Shown: in pieces, positions 12,641 to 25,389 of the stretch
Numbering within the stretch: the stretch's first letter is position 1
Layout: each line of letters starts with the position of its first letter
NCBI GenBank assembly: GCA_964017065.1
Contig: OZ024784.1
Coordinates: forward strand, 15,667,152-15,731,151
Direction of reading: 5' to 3'
DNA: 64,000 bases
Source: Haliclona indistincta
Lineage: Eukaryota; Porifera; Demospongiae; Haplosclerida; Chalinidae
Program-made: the position numbers and the translations under genes
The notes under the pieces: generated by a model
What the model saw: only the letters and a program-made list of their open reading frames with translations
What the model was told of the DNA's origin: nothing
Database searches by the model: none

Positions 12641-13181
12641 GACTTGCTTCCCTTTTCAGTTTTTCTCTGACCTCCTATACATGCAAACAGTGAAACCTGT
12701 GAAAACAGCATCAGTTGCAGGCTTACTTGCTGAATTTCTGGAGGGAACTCTCTGATATGTGATTGTACACACTCTAAACAGAACCTTTTACTATAGAACA
12801 AGCTACAAGACTAAAGAAGAATAATTTATACAGATACGTATACAGATTTTCTGTATCAGTGAAACATACCTGTCCTACACAGACAATCTTACTGCACACA
12901 GTACAGCACCCTCCGACTATGAGAGGGGAAGGTTTCTGAGAAAATGGATCACGAGCAATAAAAACGTCTTCAAGATATCTGAGCAGGAGATAAAAACAAT
13001 TATGACTGAAAAGTCTATAGCTGCAGCCAGAAACTTACACGAGTCCACTTTTGAAAGGACAGCTCCGTCCGTACCCGTAGTAACCCACTGTTAGTCCACA
13101 CCTCTCGCAAACAAAATTGCCTTTCTTGACTGCTCGTTTTGTTCTCCTGTATTCAGAGCTTGATCCAGAGCTAGAGGCCAT
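12609..13181 (-). CDS. CDPF1: Cysteine-rich DPF motif protein 1
   Basis: Small zinc-binding-type protein of unknown function. Reading through the exons gives NFVCERCGLTVGYYGYG, then RYLEDVFIARDPFSQKP with the DPF motif, GGCCTVCSKIVCVGQ, and SCSLFYSKRFCLECVQ, matching CDPF1 block by block. The last exon, from an acceptor at 12675-12676, reads EVREKLKREASHGEEEGEDHS and stops at 12609-12611. This exon crosses the ATG of the downstream ankyrin-JmjC gene in another frame. The start is taken at MASSSG (13179-13181) because human CDPF1 starts similarly; an in-frame upstream ATG at 13239-13241 would add 20 residues. Confidence 0.85.
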
Positions 13182-13932
13182 GCTGGGAATGATCACGCCC
13201 ATATTACTGCCCACGTGGTTTGAGTGGGCGTTCGCGCCCATTTTAATGTTATACCCTTTTTATTGATTATAAATTTGGAGTTGCTGCCTACTTTAGACAT
13301 CAGGCCATCAGTAGCTGGTGGTTACCAATTTTGCTTGTTAATTATTGTACAAATAATTTGAATATCAAGAAAGCATGAGCTATTATAGCTAGTCCAATCA
13401 ATAGAAAACAATGTATTAAAATTAATGATGTATGCATCAGCAAATGACATCGTGTCCTAATGGAAGAGTTGGCAGAAATCGAGGAATAATGTATATGCTA
13501 TAGGGGCACTGAGCACTCTCACAGCACTTTGGTTTCCATGTCACAAACCAAAGAAAGGGCTTCCATGGAGTCTCATAATCAAGAGAATAGTGACAGTGAC
13601 AGTAGACATGCATTACAATTCACTTTTGCTGTTGTAAAACCAATTTCTGTCAACTCTCTTGAACGCGGCCAGTTCAAACTAGACAATAAATGTACGTAAA
13701 GGGTTTTGCGGGGTTCAGTTCTTGCAACAACGGATTGCAAGTACATACTGTGAGCTGCAAAACCCAGTATTACAGCACTTACGTGCATAAGAGCGTCGTA
13801 AGAGAGTGTAGCCTCGCATCCAGCCCATTGTGCAGACTGGAATGCATAACGCCCATAATACTTGCCCACGTGATTTGAGCGGGAAAGTTACGCATTCGCG
13901 CTCATTTTGAAATTGGAACCGCCAAAGAGATC
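13182..13932. other. Promoter-containing interval between CDPF1 and FANCD2
   Basis: It holds two related copies of a 60-70 bp promoter-like block, at about 13185-13245 next to CDPF1 and about 13840-13912 next to FANCD2. Each contains CACGTG (13212-13217 and 13867-13872). A minus-strand segment near 13780-13830 could be a small first exon (MGWMRGYTLLRRSYA followed by a GTAAGT donor), but no continuation is recognised. The rest shows nothing. Confidence 0.5.
13879..13886 (-). promoter_or_regulatory. E2F-type site upstream of FANCD2
   Basis: The plus strand reads GCGGGAAA, the complement of the E2F consensus TTTCCCGC, 46 bp before the FANCD2 start codon. S-phase control by E2F is known for FANC genes in vertebrates; its use here is inference. 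Confidence 0.45.
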
Positions 13933-15462
13933 ATGAACCGGTCGCGGGGCTCTTCCTCGAAAAGAAAACGCGTCTCTAGTACACCTCAAAGTAAGTGCTA
14001 CTCTTATGTCACACGTTGGGCTCCAGATAATTGTATTCCTAGGCAAGAGAAGCCGGTTATCAGCTGCAGCAACTCGTCACGTGACCTCAGTATTTGGTCG
14101 TTTAGTTAGTGAAGCAGGAGTGGGTCTGTCGTTAGGAGATGGACCTAACACAATCAGTGAGACACTGTCACTTTATACCAGTATGTGTATAAACCTGGGT
14201 TGTAGGCGTTGAGCCTGCAGTTTTCAAGTGGAAGTTATCATCTTCCCTGAGACTTCACAAAACCACTCATCAAGTGAGAGAAATGAATATTTCTTTCACT
14301 CTATCTGATTCCTGTTACTTAGTCTCTTGACGACTTCAACACAAATTCTACTGAATACTTTGACGACCTCAAGAGGTGTGCTAATTACACATGCATTGGT
14401 TATGTATCATGTGTTTTCGTTATAGATTTCACTATGGGTTGTCACCAGTTAAAGTAGTTGAGGGGAGCGATGTCACGTGAGTTGGATTATTAATTGTAAG
14501 TTCATGTTTTATTGCTATGTTAGGACAAGACTTGGCGGTCTGGATAGTTTAATTCGGTTGTTGTTAGGGGTGGAGTTAGCACAGTCTCACATGATACAAT
14601 TAATGATGAATAAACTGATGGATTGTTCATCTGAATTTACAATAAGTAGCAGGTACAGTACAGTTTGTACGTAGCTGTGATAGTTGCATAACCTTTGGTT
14701 CTTTTATCTACGTTGTGCTATATATAGCCAGTTTAATCCCAGGGACTATCAGCAGCTTCCCAATCTCATCCTCAGCCAGTTGATAATGATGGACATTGTG
14801 ATGGATGGAGAGGTGCTCCTCGGTTTCTTCTCTCACTTGTCTTTCAACTTCTTTCTTTCCAGAGCTTGTGCAATGGTCTGCTGGATGCAGTTGATGTGGT
14901 GCCAGTTGCCCTCAAGCGTGACATCATACATGCTCTACCTCTCATACTGACAGACAGTGAACATGCCAATGCAGCTACTAAACTCAAGTTAGTATACATG
15001 TACTGTACTGCGAATGTAGGCTCATTACAATGCTAACCCCAGGGACCTACTCAGTGATCGTGAGTTAGTGGCAGTAGTACTCAGTACTCTTACTGATCTC
15101 AATACTGGATCTGAGCTAGGAGCTGAAGTGAGACTTATCTCTTCAACTCTTTCATTCTCCTCTTCTTAGATTCTTGATTCAGCTATGGCACGTGTCTGTT
15201 CAGCTGATATAGAGGATCTTCCCACAGTTATCACATTCATCAACAATCACGTTGATTCACGCACTGGACACACGGTATGATGTGTGTGTACTGTATATAA
15301 GTTTAGTGTTTTTGTGTTATAAATAGCTAATAGCAGAACTTCGTGACAATCTAGATCTGGAGACATGTTTCACTCCACTGCCAGTTCTTAGCTCCACTCC
15401 CTTTACCACCAATCACAAGAGGTCAGTATACTGCTGTACACAATTTTACATGTTAAGTTTTG

Positions 15463-15530
<68 letters not shown>

Positions 15531-18500
15531 CTCTCTCTCTCAGTAACTCCAGTGAGCAGTATGTTGTGTTAGACACTATTCGTTCCTCACTAGTATTTAA
15601 GAAGGAGGTAGCTGACAGCTGGATGAAGGTGACGTCTGATACACGAAGTCTCTTTTTGATTTCTGTATCTCAGGCAATAGAAGCAGTCAGTGTAGAGGAT
15701 GATCATAAAGTGATAGACCTGTACGTGTTGTTTGTCCTGTACTCCGTGTGCTCACGAAGAAGAGCAGTGCGCAATCTACTGATAGCAAAGATCAAGTCTG
15801 GTCTCTTCACAAGCCGTCTCATCACTGAAATGTTCAACTGTAGGATACCAGTGAGTTGTGATGTACAGATGCTGCTGTGTTTGATGCTGTCTCCTCAGGC
15901 ACTCAATGATGTGTTTCCCAGTGTTCTGTCACTGTGTGAACACCTCCTCTCCTCAACAGCCTCTTCCTTTGCTCAGAGTCTTTACACGAAAGCCTTTGCT
16001 GCTGTTGACATCTTCTGTAGACAAGTACGTGCAGCTATTTTCTAGTCACCTCACAGCTATATCTTGACCAGGAGATAGTGGCGTCTCTGGTTACCCATAC
16101 TGGTAGTGGTATAGAGAAAGAGGTCAACAATGCACTGGATATACTCACCAGCCTACTGGACTCACACCTCACCGCAATGACACGATTTGCTGTCATCATC
16201 AAAGTAATTTAAATTTGCACTTATTAACCCTCGCAATGGTTACGGTGCTTGCTTTGTCGTTTGTTCAGTCATTCGTTTTAAGTGTACCGAAGCTTCTTAG
16301 TGTACTGGTATCGTTTTCACTTTTTGATTCTTCACAGGGAGTGTTTGATAATCTTGAGCTGTTGACGGTGTTTCAGATACGTCAGTTGTATTCTATACTG
16401 AGTATACTGGCTCATGGGTATGGGAACGAGGAGCTGGAGACTGGGATCCAGGACGAGCTGCATGTGATTATCAGAAAACAGCTATTTCACGAGGAACAAA
16501 AGTGAGTAAACGATGAGATGGTATGAGAGTTTGAGACTGGATATAGATATCGTCACATGGGTGTGATAGGAGCAGTAATGATCATCAAGCAGATATCATG
16601 CAGTAGTAGTCCTAGTTCTCAGCACAATACCACTATGGCTCAAATAACCAATCCAGCTCAGCAACAACCGCTCTCAGAGAGCAGAAAACAACAAGTAACA
16701 ATTACAATACGATTATAATCATGCTACTTATTTCACTCTCCACCCAGGCTATCTCCATGATTGAACAAGTCACTGAGAGCTGTAAGACTCATCATGATGC
16801 TGCCGCTCTGTTCTTTGATGAGATGGCGACTGTGGTGCAGAAAGGAGGCATGGACTCTGCTGTCCTGGTGCGTGTGCATCTCCATTATAGTGATCAATTT
16901 GTGTGTGCTTCTTAGCACTATCTGTCAGAACACATTTCCACTAAGTTTCAAGATATTTATCTCATTGAGTCAACAGATCAACTTCCCACGTATGACAGTA
17001 CAACTCTATGTACATGGTTCACTGTTTCTGTTATGCAGTGATCTGAGATTGCCTCTCGAGTATCAAGGTGGTTTGGATAACCAGGAGGAGGGCTCTATTG
17101 CTCTGAACCTGCTACCAATATTGATTAATGAAGAAGACAAACACATCAAATGGTGTGTGATTTGAGAGCACTGTTACACTTTTCAACTCTTCTCCAGTGA
17201 AGGGTCACTGCAGAGCATGTGTGCTCATTTCCATCTGCTGTGGGTTTGTGAGCAGATACTCAATGAAGGCAGTCTAGAGGGTGTGGATGCTCTCTTAGGT
17301 AAGTGATTTTAAACATCTCCTCTACCTCCATCTTCCATTTCTGAAGGTTGCTCCATTGTAATGTGCCGTCAAGAGAAACTGAACAAATCAGAATTGGATG
17401 ACCTTTCACTAAAGCAACGGCAGACAATCTGTAACTGTCTGCTACACTGTGTGAACTGGGAGAGAGAACTGGTGACATACTCACACAGCATGCATACTTA
17501 CACACATTGTGCTCTTAGGTATCAGCATTTGCTCCTTCAAGTGACGTTGAGATGCAGTGTAAAGTGCTTACAAGGCTAAAACACATTACTGAACTACAGA
17601 ATCAACTAGAAACCTGCTTAGCCGGTAAGTGAGTATCAAATCTATTCCTACTTTTTGTCAAAAATTGTTTTTACTGTCTAGCAACTCCTGGACACTTTTT
17701 ATCATTTGATGAGGGTAAGAAATCTGGTAAAGGAAGAAAAACAAAAAAGTGAGTGTGTAGATTCTTTGAATGTGTGCACAACTCTCTCGCTCTCTCTCTC
17801 TCTTGTTAGCAGCAAGTCTGATGCCACAACACAGATAGACGAAACTATAAAGGTGTACTGTGCATTATACAATACATTGTCTATCTCTATGACTCTTTGT
17901 AATGCAGGATCAAACAGGAATCCTTGACAAGACTACTCTAGCACAACATACCAGTGGACCGCAAGAACGAGTCAAAACATACTTCCGGTAATTTAAATTT
18001 CTTGTGTTATTGCCAGCATATCTTTCTCTCCCTGTCCCTCTCCCTCTCTCTCTCTCTCTAGAGAGCTTCATTTATCAGCATTCCAAGTGCTTGGCTATTC
18101 TTCTCTCTCTTCCTCTCAACTGGACAACTCAGCGCTCACAGCAGACATCACCACAGAGCTTCATCCCCCACAACTTCTCCTACTCCTCCAGGAGCTAGGC
18201 AGCAAGACAGCAACCTGTTTCTCAAGATTCCCTAGAAGAGGCCAGGTAATTTGCATGTGCACAGCAAAGTGAAAATAATTTATGGGATTTTGCTAGAGTG
18301 AAAGATATAGCAATACTGCTGATGAACTAGCTAATGTCTTGATAAGTGACCTGCTTCCTTCTTTGTGTAATCATCTGGAGAACACTAATGTCTTTTTCCA
18401 AGTCGGTGCTAATAACTTGCTAAAATATTGCGCTTATTATTTTTTTGGTCAGGCTCAGTTGGTTGAGCAAGAAGTGATCGATGCTCGAAAAGAGGAGAGC

Positions 18501-20256
18501 GAGGTCAGATCTCGCTGTCTACAGACCATACTCAAGATACTAACAACACTCTTCTCATGGTGAGCAGACTCCTTCCCGATCTTCTTTCACTTCTTGTCTA
18601 TCACCAGGACTCCACTGTCAGACGCCAACCATTCAGCTCTCCTGCTCTCAGCCATAAGGGCCATTGCCTGTAGGCTGAGCCAAAGCGAGTCACAACTAGA
18701 CACAACTTCAAACAGCAAGCTGGCTAGGTACTTCTTTATTAGCCACAATACTTCACTTTGTATCTCTATTTACAGTCTGGCGATACAATATCTCAGTAAA
18801 TTCTCAGAATTCCTACCATCTCTACCGTCCGCTCATCTACTTGTCAAGCTTCTTGTTGCTGTGTGCAAGGTTACAAAATCTGACAAGCAGCTCAAAACAG
18901 CAATAAGTGAGTAAATTCATTCATCACATTACTTCTTTTTCTTAAGGTGATCGCTGTCAGAAGATACTCAAATCATCATGGACTCCACTTCAAAATGAGT
19001 CCAACACACAGAGGAATGAAGCACTAGAATATATTGTAAAGTCAGTAATTTTCTGTAGCACTCAAATGTTGTTCAATATTACACAGATATTATATGGATT
19101 GGTCTCCTGACCCTCTTCTTGGTGTAGAAACCATGTGTCAAGAAGTGATCCCCGAGTTAATGGGAGAAGATGCTGAACTACAGTCGGAGCAGTTCCAAAC
19201 ACTGACTGTGTAAATATCTCAACCATTCATTCTTCACACACTTTTATTTTCTTGTCTTCATAGCAACACGTTTCCATGCTACTATCGTGCGATGCTCTGT
19301 GCTGTAGTCAGCGTTGTGAAGACCATTTCTCCTCCTACAAGAAACATGCTCCCCACAGGAGCGGTAAGACAAAAAGAAAAGCTGAAAGATTGTAAAATTG
19401 CATTACATGTACTTCAGGTTGTGACTGAACGTCTCCAATTACTTGAGATATCAGCGAAAGTTTTCTTCATGCTCATAAGTTTAGTGAAGGTGAGTAGTGT
19501 GTTTAAAATTATGCTGTTTTTATTGTTTCAGTTGCTATAGTCATTCGATACTCGACCAGTGTTGAAAGCAGCACTGAAGGTAAGCGTGAGACATGTTTGG
19601 TTAGTATTCACTGATGTGTTGGTCCAGTATGGTAACAAGTACGTTGAGGCGTTCTTAAAATCAGGAATACCTGTGGTGGACAGCCTGTTTAGAGCCAGGA
19701 AAGATGATGTCACATCATTGCTGAAGACAGTACAGCAGAGCACACGATCTCTACAGCATTACTGCACACACTCTAAAGTTACTAAAGACACTATTCTCAC
19801 CAATCTCATTCCTAGTCTGAAACGTAGCCTCGAGACACTTGTATTCAGAGTGAAGGTACGTACGTGTCTACAATCTGTTGGCTTCAGTCTATGCACTATC
19901 TGCAGGATGTGCTCACAAACCACAACTGTTTAGAAGCTTTCTGGGTAGGAAACTTGAAGAATCGAGATCTCCAGGTTCAATACAGTGTGTATGTACTATA
20001 TACGAATGACTATGCTCACTATAGGGACATGAGATCCTGTCTCAGTACTCTCAACAGGCTCGTTCCACTTCTACCTCTAACAGTGATGATGATGTAAGTA
20101 CAATTGAGAGTATACAATACAACTATATAGTTATACAATAGAACTATATAGTTGCATGAAAGGAGCCTAAATGCAGACTTTCATGTATAATTGTTGCGTG
20201 TGCAGAGAATCGAACAAGGAGAGGAGGAGATCAGTGACGAATCAGATGAAGATTGA
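13933..20256 (+). CDS. FANCD2: Fanconi anemia group D2 protein
   Basis: DNA interstrand-crosslink repair scaffold that clamps DNA with FANCI. The start MNRSRGSSSKRKRVSSTPQ is basic and nuclear-type; exon 1 joins in frame to SKRSRLSAAATRHVTSVF. The gene comprises about 40 short exons of helical-repeat sequence. Strong landmarks are IQDELHVIIRKQL (the Lys in RKQL corresponds to the monoubiquitinated lysine), ALFFDEMATVVQ, GSIALNLLPIL, KYGNKYVEAFLKSGIP, DVTSLLKTVQQSTRSLQHYC and the C-terminal EAFWVGNLKNRDLQ, followed by an acidic tail (EEEISDESDED). The stop is TGA at 20254-20256. It shares its start region with a block duplicated from the CDPF1 promoter. Confidence 0.95.
15463..15541. repeat. 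(CT)n / (CTAT)n microsatellite in a FANCD2 intron
   Basis: About 79 bp of CT and CTAT repeats end exactly at the CAG acceptor, so they form the polypyrimidine tract of that intron. Confidence 0.95.
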
Positions 20257-20410
20257 GCACGAAGGTTCTGCTTAGCTACAAAACACTTGTTTCAGAACGG
20301 CCATAACCCCATGCAATTATAAGCTCAACATTCTTGTTATATATTCAACTTTGTGAACAATTTATAACATACATTTCATATCTAGTACTGTACATATTTA
20401 ATATAAAGGT

Positions 20411-20991
20411 TCAAAATCCCAACGACAAGAGCCATATTTTCACTTCTTCTGCATATTTACCTTGTAGTATTACTGTGCCAGCCGTCTCATCAACACGTGA
20501 CAATAATTTCTTGTTGTTCAAACGCTCACGTAATTGACGTTCAAATTCCTAATTAGGAGAAATGGTTGTTAACTTAGTGATTAAGTTACTTTTATTATTA
20601 ACCTCCACATCACCATCAATTTTCTTGATGTATGTGAGAGTGCCTCTCCCAGCTTTTTGTTGTAAATATACTGGAAGGTTGTTCATGCGTGACCTCTTGA
20701 CGATAAATGGTAGGTTCTGTGGAGTATCTGCAAAATCAAAAATAATATTCTGTGCCATAAAATCAATATTAAAAACCTGATGGAGGTACCCAACCGCTAG
20801 GTGTTTCACTAACCACGCCCACGTCAGAAGAGTCATCGCTGGCATATCGCTTTACAAAATACTAATAGCCGTAGGAAATGCTTGTTAAACACAAAGCTAA
20901 CCTGTAAAACAGGAACTTTCGGTACCGGCACTAACCCAGAGATTAGCATTCTGGTAGACGACCCGCTGGTCCGCATCAAAAGCCGCTGCAT
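20411..20991 (-). CDS. MRPL49: Mitochondrial large ribosomal subunit protein mL49
   Basis: Component of the mitochondrial 39S subunit. Exon 1 gives MQRLLMRTSGSSTRMLISG, an Arg/Ser-rich presequence-like start. Then come ETPSGWVPPS, PQNLPFIVKRSRMNNLPVYL, LTYIKKIDGDVE and EFERQLRERL, and the protein ends GKYAEEVKIWLLSLGF. All match mL49, including the C-terminal WLL..GF. The stop TGA is at 20411-20413. The start codon lies only 55 bp from the divergent TAF6L start, the tightest head-to-head pair here. Confidence 0.92.
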
Positions 20992-21046
20992 TTCTACCCA
21001 CGTGTAAACTTAAAACGGAGGACGGGGCGGAGATAAACGGTTAATA
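20992..21046. promoter_or_regulatory. 55-bp bidirectional promoter of MRPL49 and TAF6L
   Basis: This is the whole space between two divergent start codons. It contains CACGTG at 20999-21004 (overlapping the boundary by one base after the ATG side) and a GGGGCGG GC box near 21024. Promoter function is inferred from position. Confidence 0.5.
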
Positions 21047-23351
21047 ATGGAGGGAATCGAGCACAAGTTTGTCCGCTTCCCTAGCGAGTCGGTGACGCTT
21101 TGTGCAGACTCTCTTGGACTCCATCTGCAGGGAGATGTGACAAAAGTGATAGGAGAAGACACCAGCTTCAGAATAAGACAAATCGTTGATGTGAGTGTGA
21201 CTGTGCAATGTGCTAACCACGTGAGATTTATATATATATATTCTCCATTGTAGGTAGCTTGCCAGTTTATGAGGCACTCTAAGCGTCGGAAACTCACTAC
21301 AAAGGATGTAGATAGAGCACTTCACTGGACTAGTGTTGAGGTGTGTACATATTGAGTATGATGTACACGGCATAGGTCCATCTTTTCAGCCAGTCCATGG
21401 CTACAGCACTCCAAACTCTCTTACCTATCAGCCTACTCAAAATGGGCTCTTCTCTGTTGCCGAGCAGAAAGTGCGACTCACAGATGTTGCCTTCTCCTCT
21501 CCAGTAGACTCGTCTTCTCTTCCTCATCATCCCACTGTCTCAGGTACACATGTATTATTACTGCGTTTGGTTTTTGATCCTTGTTCCACAGCTGTATGGT
21601 TGATGCTTGAGGGAAATCCTATTGTCAATGAAACTGGCGGTAAGAGGGAGGGAGAGAGGGAGCATTTACTCACTCATTGAATTGTTGTAACAGATCCCAC
21701 TGTTACCAATGGTTCTGTTATTGAGCAAAAAGTGGAAACCAGCGAGGTTAGTTAACCAGTCCATGAGTGTTGTCTCTTTCCTCATCCTCCTTACCTCACA
21801 CATTAGCCTCAATGGAGATATTTGTCACTACTGTTGGAAGCTGTCACTGGAGAGGTCGAGGAAGTCCGGCAGGTGAGGTGATGTGTGCAAACTATTGTAG
21901 ACTCTGGATGTTTTCATTGTTGCAGGCAGCTCTGCATGAGATTCAAACCAGTGCAGCCATAGCAACCATAGTACCTCAACTGTGTCATTTTCTTCTTGAC
22001 CGAGTGAGACCAATTTTAAGTAGCAAAAATTACTATTTTGCTACTTTGTTCTTGTCTGTTAGATGAGCTCATGGTTGCAGTATACTCCAGTACAGCTAGT
22101 ACGATTGCTCAGACTAGTGATAGCTTTTTTCAAGAACCAATATCTCTTTTTGGATCCTTATGTAAGCAAATATGCGTGTCAATACCATCTTCCCTTGATA
22201 CTGTAGCTGTTCTTGTTTTCAGGTCCAAGGGTTGCAGAGTCTTGTTCAGTCAGTAATTCTATGTCCTGGCTATGTACATTCCTCGGGCTCTGTCAGTCAC
22301 TGGCACGTCAGAGAACTGTCAGCAATCGCTTTAGCTGGAATAATACGGTATTTTCCCAAAATGGTACTTATATTGTTCTAATCACAATACAGCAAGTGCA
22401 CTACTGGATCCATTAGCTGTACTAAGCAGCTTCAGTCTTCATTCTCTCAGCAGCTCTCCCAGCAAGAGGTTACTCTACCAGTTCTTTATGGTGTGATACT
22501 GTCATTGTGTTATCTCGGAGGAAAGGTTGGGATCAAAAAGATCGAAAATTATTGAAGATTTGGTGTTATCTTGTCCAGAGCATTGGTGAGATACTCTTAC
22601 CTAGGATGGCTCACCTGTCTACCTACATACAATCATTGCTGGACAGTTCTCTACCATCGGGACAACAGAATACATTACGTGTGTACAGCGTCTTACTGGT
22701 TAGCGGTTATTCTTGTCATCCTGTCACTCTCTCTCTCCCTAGCTTGCTGCTGAGTTCCTTCTTACCTCTGACTACAATGACTCCAGCAGACAAACTCTCT
22801 CTTCGCTTCTCAGCTCAAGCTCTGGTGAGTCGGCTGAAGAGCTGTCAAGAATAGAAGCTCTTCTAAAGGAACTCGAGGGTCTGACACTGTATGATTTTCT
22901 TGTTGAACTTTTTGGGGAAAGGCTCGTGTTAAAACTAGAAAGGTATGCTTACACCCAGCGAATCCCAGCTACTGTGACAGACTCTGTGGCACGTTCTCAC
23001 TGTGAAGTTAAGAAAGGTTTCGCAATTTCATCAGAGCGGATGCAGGCATTGATAGACCTCTCGTTTCGACGGTCTCAAGCAAGAGAAGGTTTTGTTTCAG
23101 CATCTCAAATGGTGCGCAAGGAGCTGTGGACAGCAGGAAGAGTTCACCCAAGAGTAACTGGAAAATGTCAGTCGTTTTCAGTGAAGACTTATCATTCTCC
23201 TATAATTGGTAATGTACTTGAGGAAGAACGAAAGAGACCGTCAGCTTCTTCTGCAAATTTGCGTGTTATGAAAGGAAGGATGTTGACAGAAAATAAGAGA
23301 AGACAGTTTGCCAGTAGCAGCCTTGCATGTGTGACCTCTTGTATACTCTAG
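21047..23351 (+). CDS. TAF6L: TAF6-like histone-fold subunit (TAF6L type)
   Basis: Histone-fold and HEAT-domain subunit of SAGA/PCAF-type complexes. The N-terminal histone fold reads MEGIEHKFVRFPSESVTLCA to QFMRHSKRRKLTTKDVDRAL, then HWTSVEPVHGYS; these match TAF6L better than canonical TAF6 as far as recalled. The HEAT part includes YLSLLLEAVTGEVEEVRQ and AALHEIQTSAAIATIVPQL. The final exon (about 22850-23351) has LYDFLVELFGERLVLKLERY and a basic tail, with the stop TAG at 23349-23351. About twelve exons are joined by short introns. Confidence 0.87.
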
Positions 23352-23840
23352 TACTCATTACCGTATGTTAATAGGAATGTATTTTTGTTTTTATAGAGAC
23401 ATGCATGACCATATTGATTGGCACTTACGTGCTCGTACGTGCTGTGATCTTACATCCGCTTCCTTCATCCGAAGCGAATCTCTTTATGGCAATCGGGGAT
23501 AACTGTGTGGGGGCGAATGTTTTCATCACCTTGGAGCGGATCGGGTGTTGACTCTTAGTTTCCACCAGTATTCGCCAGTTAACGTTATATAGTTCGTTGC
23601 AGAGGTTGCACGATCGAACGTAGGAGGACTACAGACACTCACGAAGAAAGCAGTATCCGATTACAGTAGTTTGCAGGTTAGTCAGCTGTGAAGCTTGCTT
23701 ATGTGTACTGTACGTGCTAAGATACTCGTTGCTGTTTTTGTTACGCAGTGTAATTCCCTAAAGACTAGCTAGTAGATCAGCAAACTATAAGTTTTGACTG
23801 CATACTATTATTCTTGTTCTTCGCAGAATCGGCAGTTATC
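23352..23840. other. Promoter and 5'UTR region of the PPxY membrane protein
   Basis: No conserved coding sequence is visible. A consensus donor CAG/GTTAGT at 23676-23677 and an acceptor ending at 23826 suggest a 5'UTR intron of about 150 bp, placing the 5'UTR of the next gene here. Confidence 0.45.
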
Positions 23841-24410
23841 ATGGTGCTGGAAAACACAGCTGCGGCAGCCTTCATCGGCGCGTCCGTGACACTAGTCTTG
23901 GTGATCATATTCATGATACTAATGGTGATACTTGTGAGGCAATGTCTCGCATTCATGGCAAAGAGAAACGCCCTAAGAGCACAGCTAGAAGAACACAGAC
24001 GACAAAGACAAGAAATTGAGAGAAGAAGAAGGCTGAGCATAACCGAACCAGTACGACCCACATACGACTGGCACCATTCCATTAGAATCGAGGGCACACC
24101 ACCTCCAACCTATCGAGATGCTAAAAAATTACCTTCATTCGCTTCTGACATAAAACCATCCGATTCTAGTGACATAAAAGAAAAGACCAATCGCATTAAC
24201 ACTGGAACAGACTCTGATGATGATTTCCATGTAGACATCGATAATACATCAGTACACAACGAACCACTGCAGGACAGTAGAGAACAAGAGAACGGAAACG
24301 AAGATGCAAACATGGACAATCGTCTAACAAGCAACCCGCAGGTTGAGGTTGCAGTTGACGAAGAAGGTGGGCAGACAATTGTGTCAGAGCAGCCTGTACA
24401 GAGCACATAG
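23841..24410 (+). CDS. Single-pass membrane protein with PPxY motif, unknown family
   Basis: Intronless coding region of 189 residues. The start at 23841 is chosen because a TTCGCAG acceptor lies 15 bp upstream, placing an alternative upstream start at 23814 in an intron. Residues about 11-33 form one transmembrane helix (AFIGASVTLVLVIIFMILMV). A basic, Arg-rich juxtamembrane coiled-coil-like stretch follows (EEHRRQRQEIERRRR), then GTPPPTYRDA, a PPxY motif that binds WW domains of Nedd4-type ligases. The rest is acidic and low in complexity. No signal peptide; topology is probably N-out, C-in. The family is not recognised; WBP1- or Shisa-like adaptors are similar in plan only. Confidence 0.7.
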   Translation: MVLENTAAAAFIGASVTLVLVIIFMILMVILVRQCLAFMAKRNALRAQLEEHRRQRQEIERRRRLSITEPVRPTYDWHHSIRIEGTPPPTYRDAKKLPSFASDIKPSDSSDIKEKTNRINTGTDSDDDFHVDIDNTSVHNEPLQDSREQENGNEDANMDNRLTSNPQVEVAVDEEGGQTIVSEQPVQST

Positions 24411-25389
24411 GGTGGTGGTGATTATTCCTCATGACATAGACACTCTCACAAAACATGAACATGTTATTTATTATGATCAAGACGCAACAACCATTGTGGC
24501 AATGTGTTATGTATCATCAGCTTTGTGTTGTATGTTTCTTCACAGCTAGACTATACCTTCGTGCATCACATACCGTGCTGTCTGTCAAAACTTGCTTTAT
24601 CATTACTCACTTTAGACAAATTCACTCTTCACAAAAATCATCTCACATGTATAAACTATTTTGAACATTCTGTTTGTAGTTGGCTATATGCCACATTCCT
24701 TGTTATTGGGAAATTATATTGTTATTGGGAAACTATTTTCAGTGCATAGATGGCACACATACCAATGCATGCCTATAAGCATCATACACAAACACACACT
24801 AAGTGATCAGGTTCCTCCCACAAGAATATGTAATACTATCCTTTACTGTAGAAACATGATGCCTAGCTGTTAGTGTGTAGGGGCACACAATACCAATCAA
24901 CTACTACCATAACTGTAATGTACACTGTAGTACACATGCTGGAGAGTACAGCCATACATTGGTCCTAGTGATAACAATACCTTCCTGGTAATGAACCAGC
25001 CTCACAGGTGGGACTTATTTGAGCATACCATAGTCACAGTAAATTTCACTTTACCAATTTTATTAGCACTAAAATAAGGTAAGGATCCAGCGCTACAGCC
25101 CAGGAGGGGCTTATTGTGGTCAACTACAGCTGCTGGCTTGTGATCATTTTACAACTACAAGGTGGGGTAACAAATGCATGGATGGTAAAGCCGTAAAGGT
25201 CATGTTTATCAGCTTCATGGTGAAGCCACGTGATGCTACTCAGCACTACAAGACTTGATGGCACTAATGATAATTATTTACACGTGGCTGTAGTTTAGTC
25301 ATCTGGATCACAACATCTCATTTTCACCAAAAATTAGTAAAGCTTTTCTGTACAATATCTGACATAATATTAAAATAATTATGATAAAA
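24411..25389. other. Intergenic / 3'UTR space
   Basis: AT-rich sequence between converging genes. A 14-bp direct repeat (TTGTTATTGGGAAA) occurs at about 24703 and 24719. No supported gene is seen. Confidence 0.5.

Noticed and set aside
13579..13869. 96-codon minus-strand frame upstream of FANCD2
   Set aside because: No recognised family; a possible small first exon in another frame (near 13780-13830) is equally unsupported.
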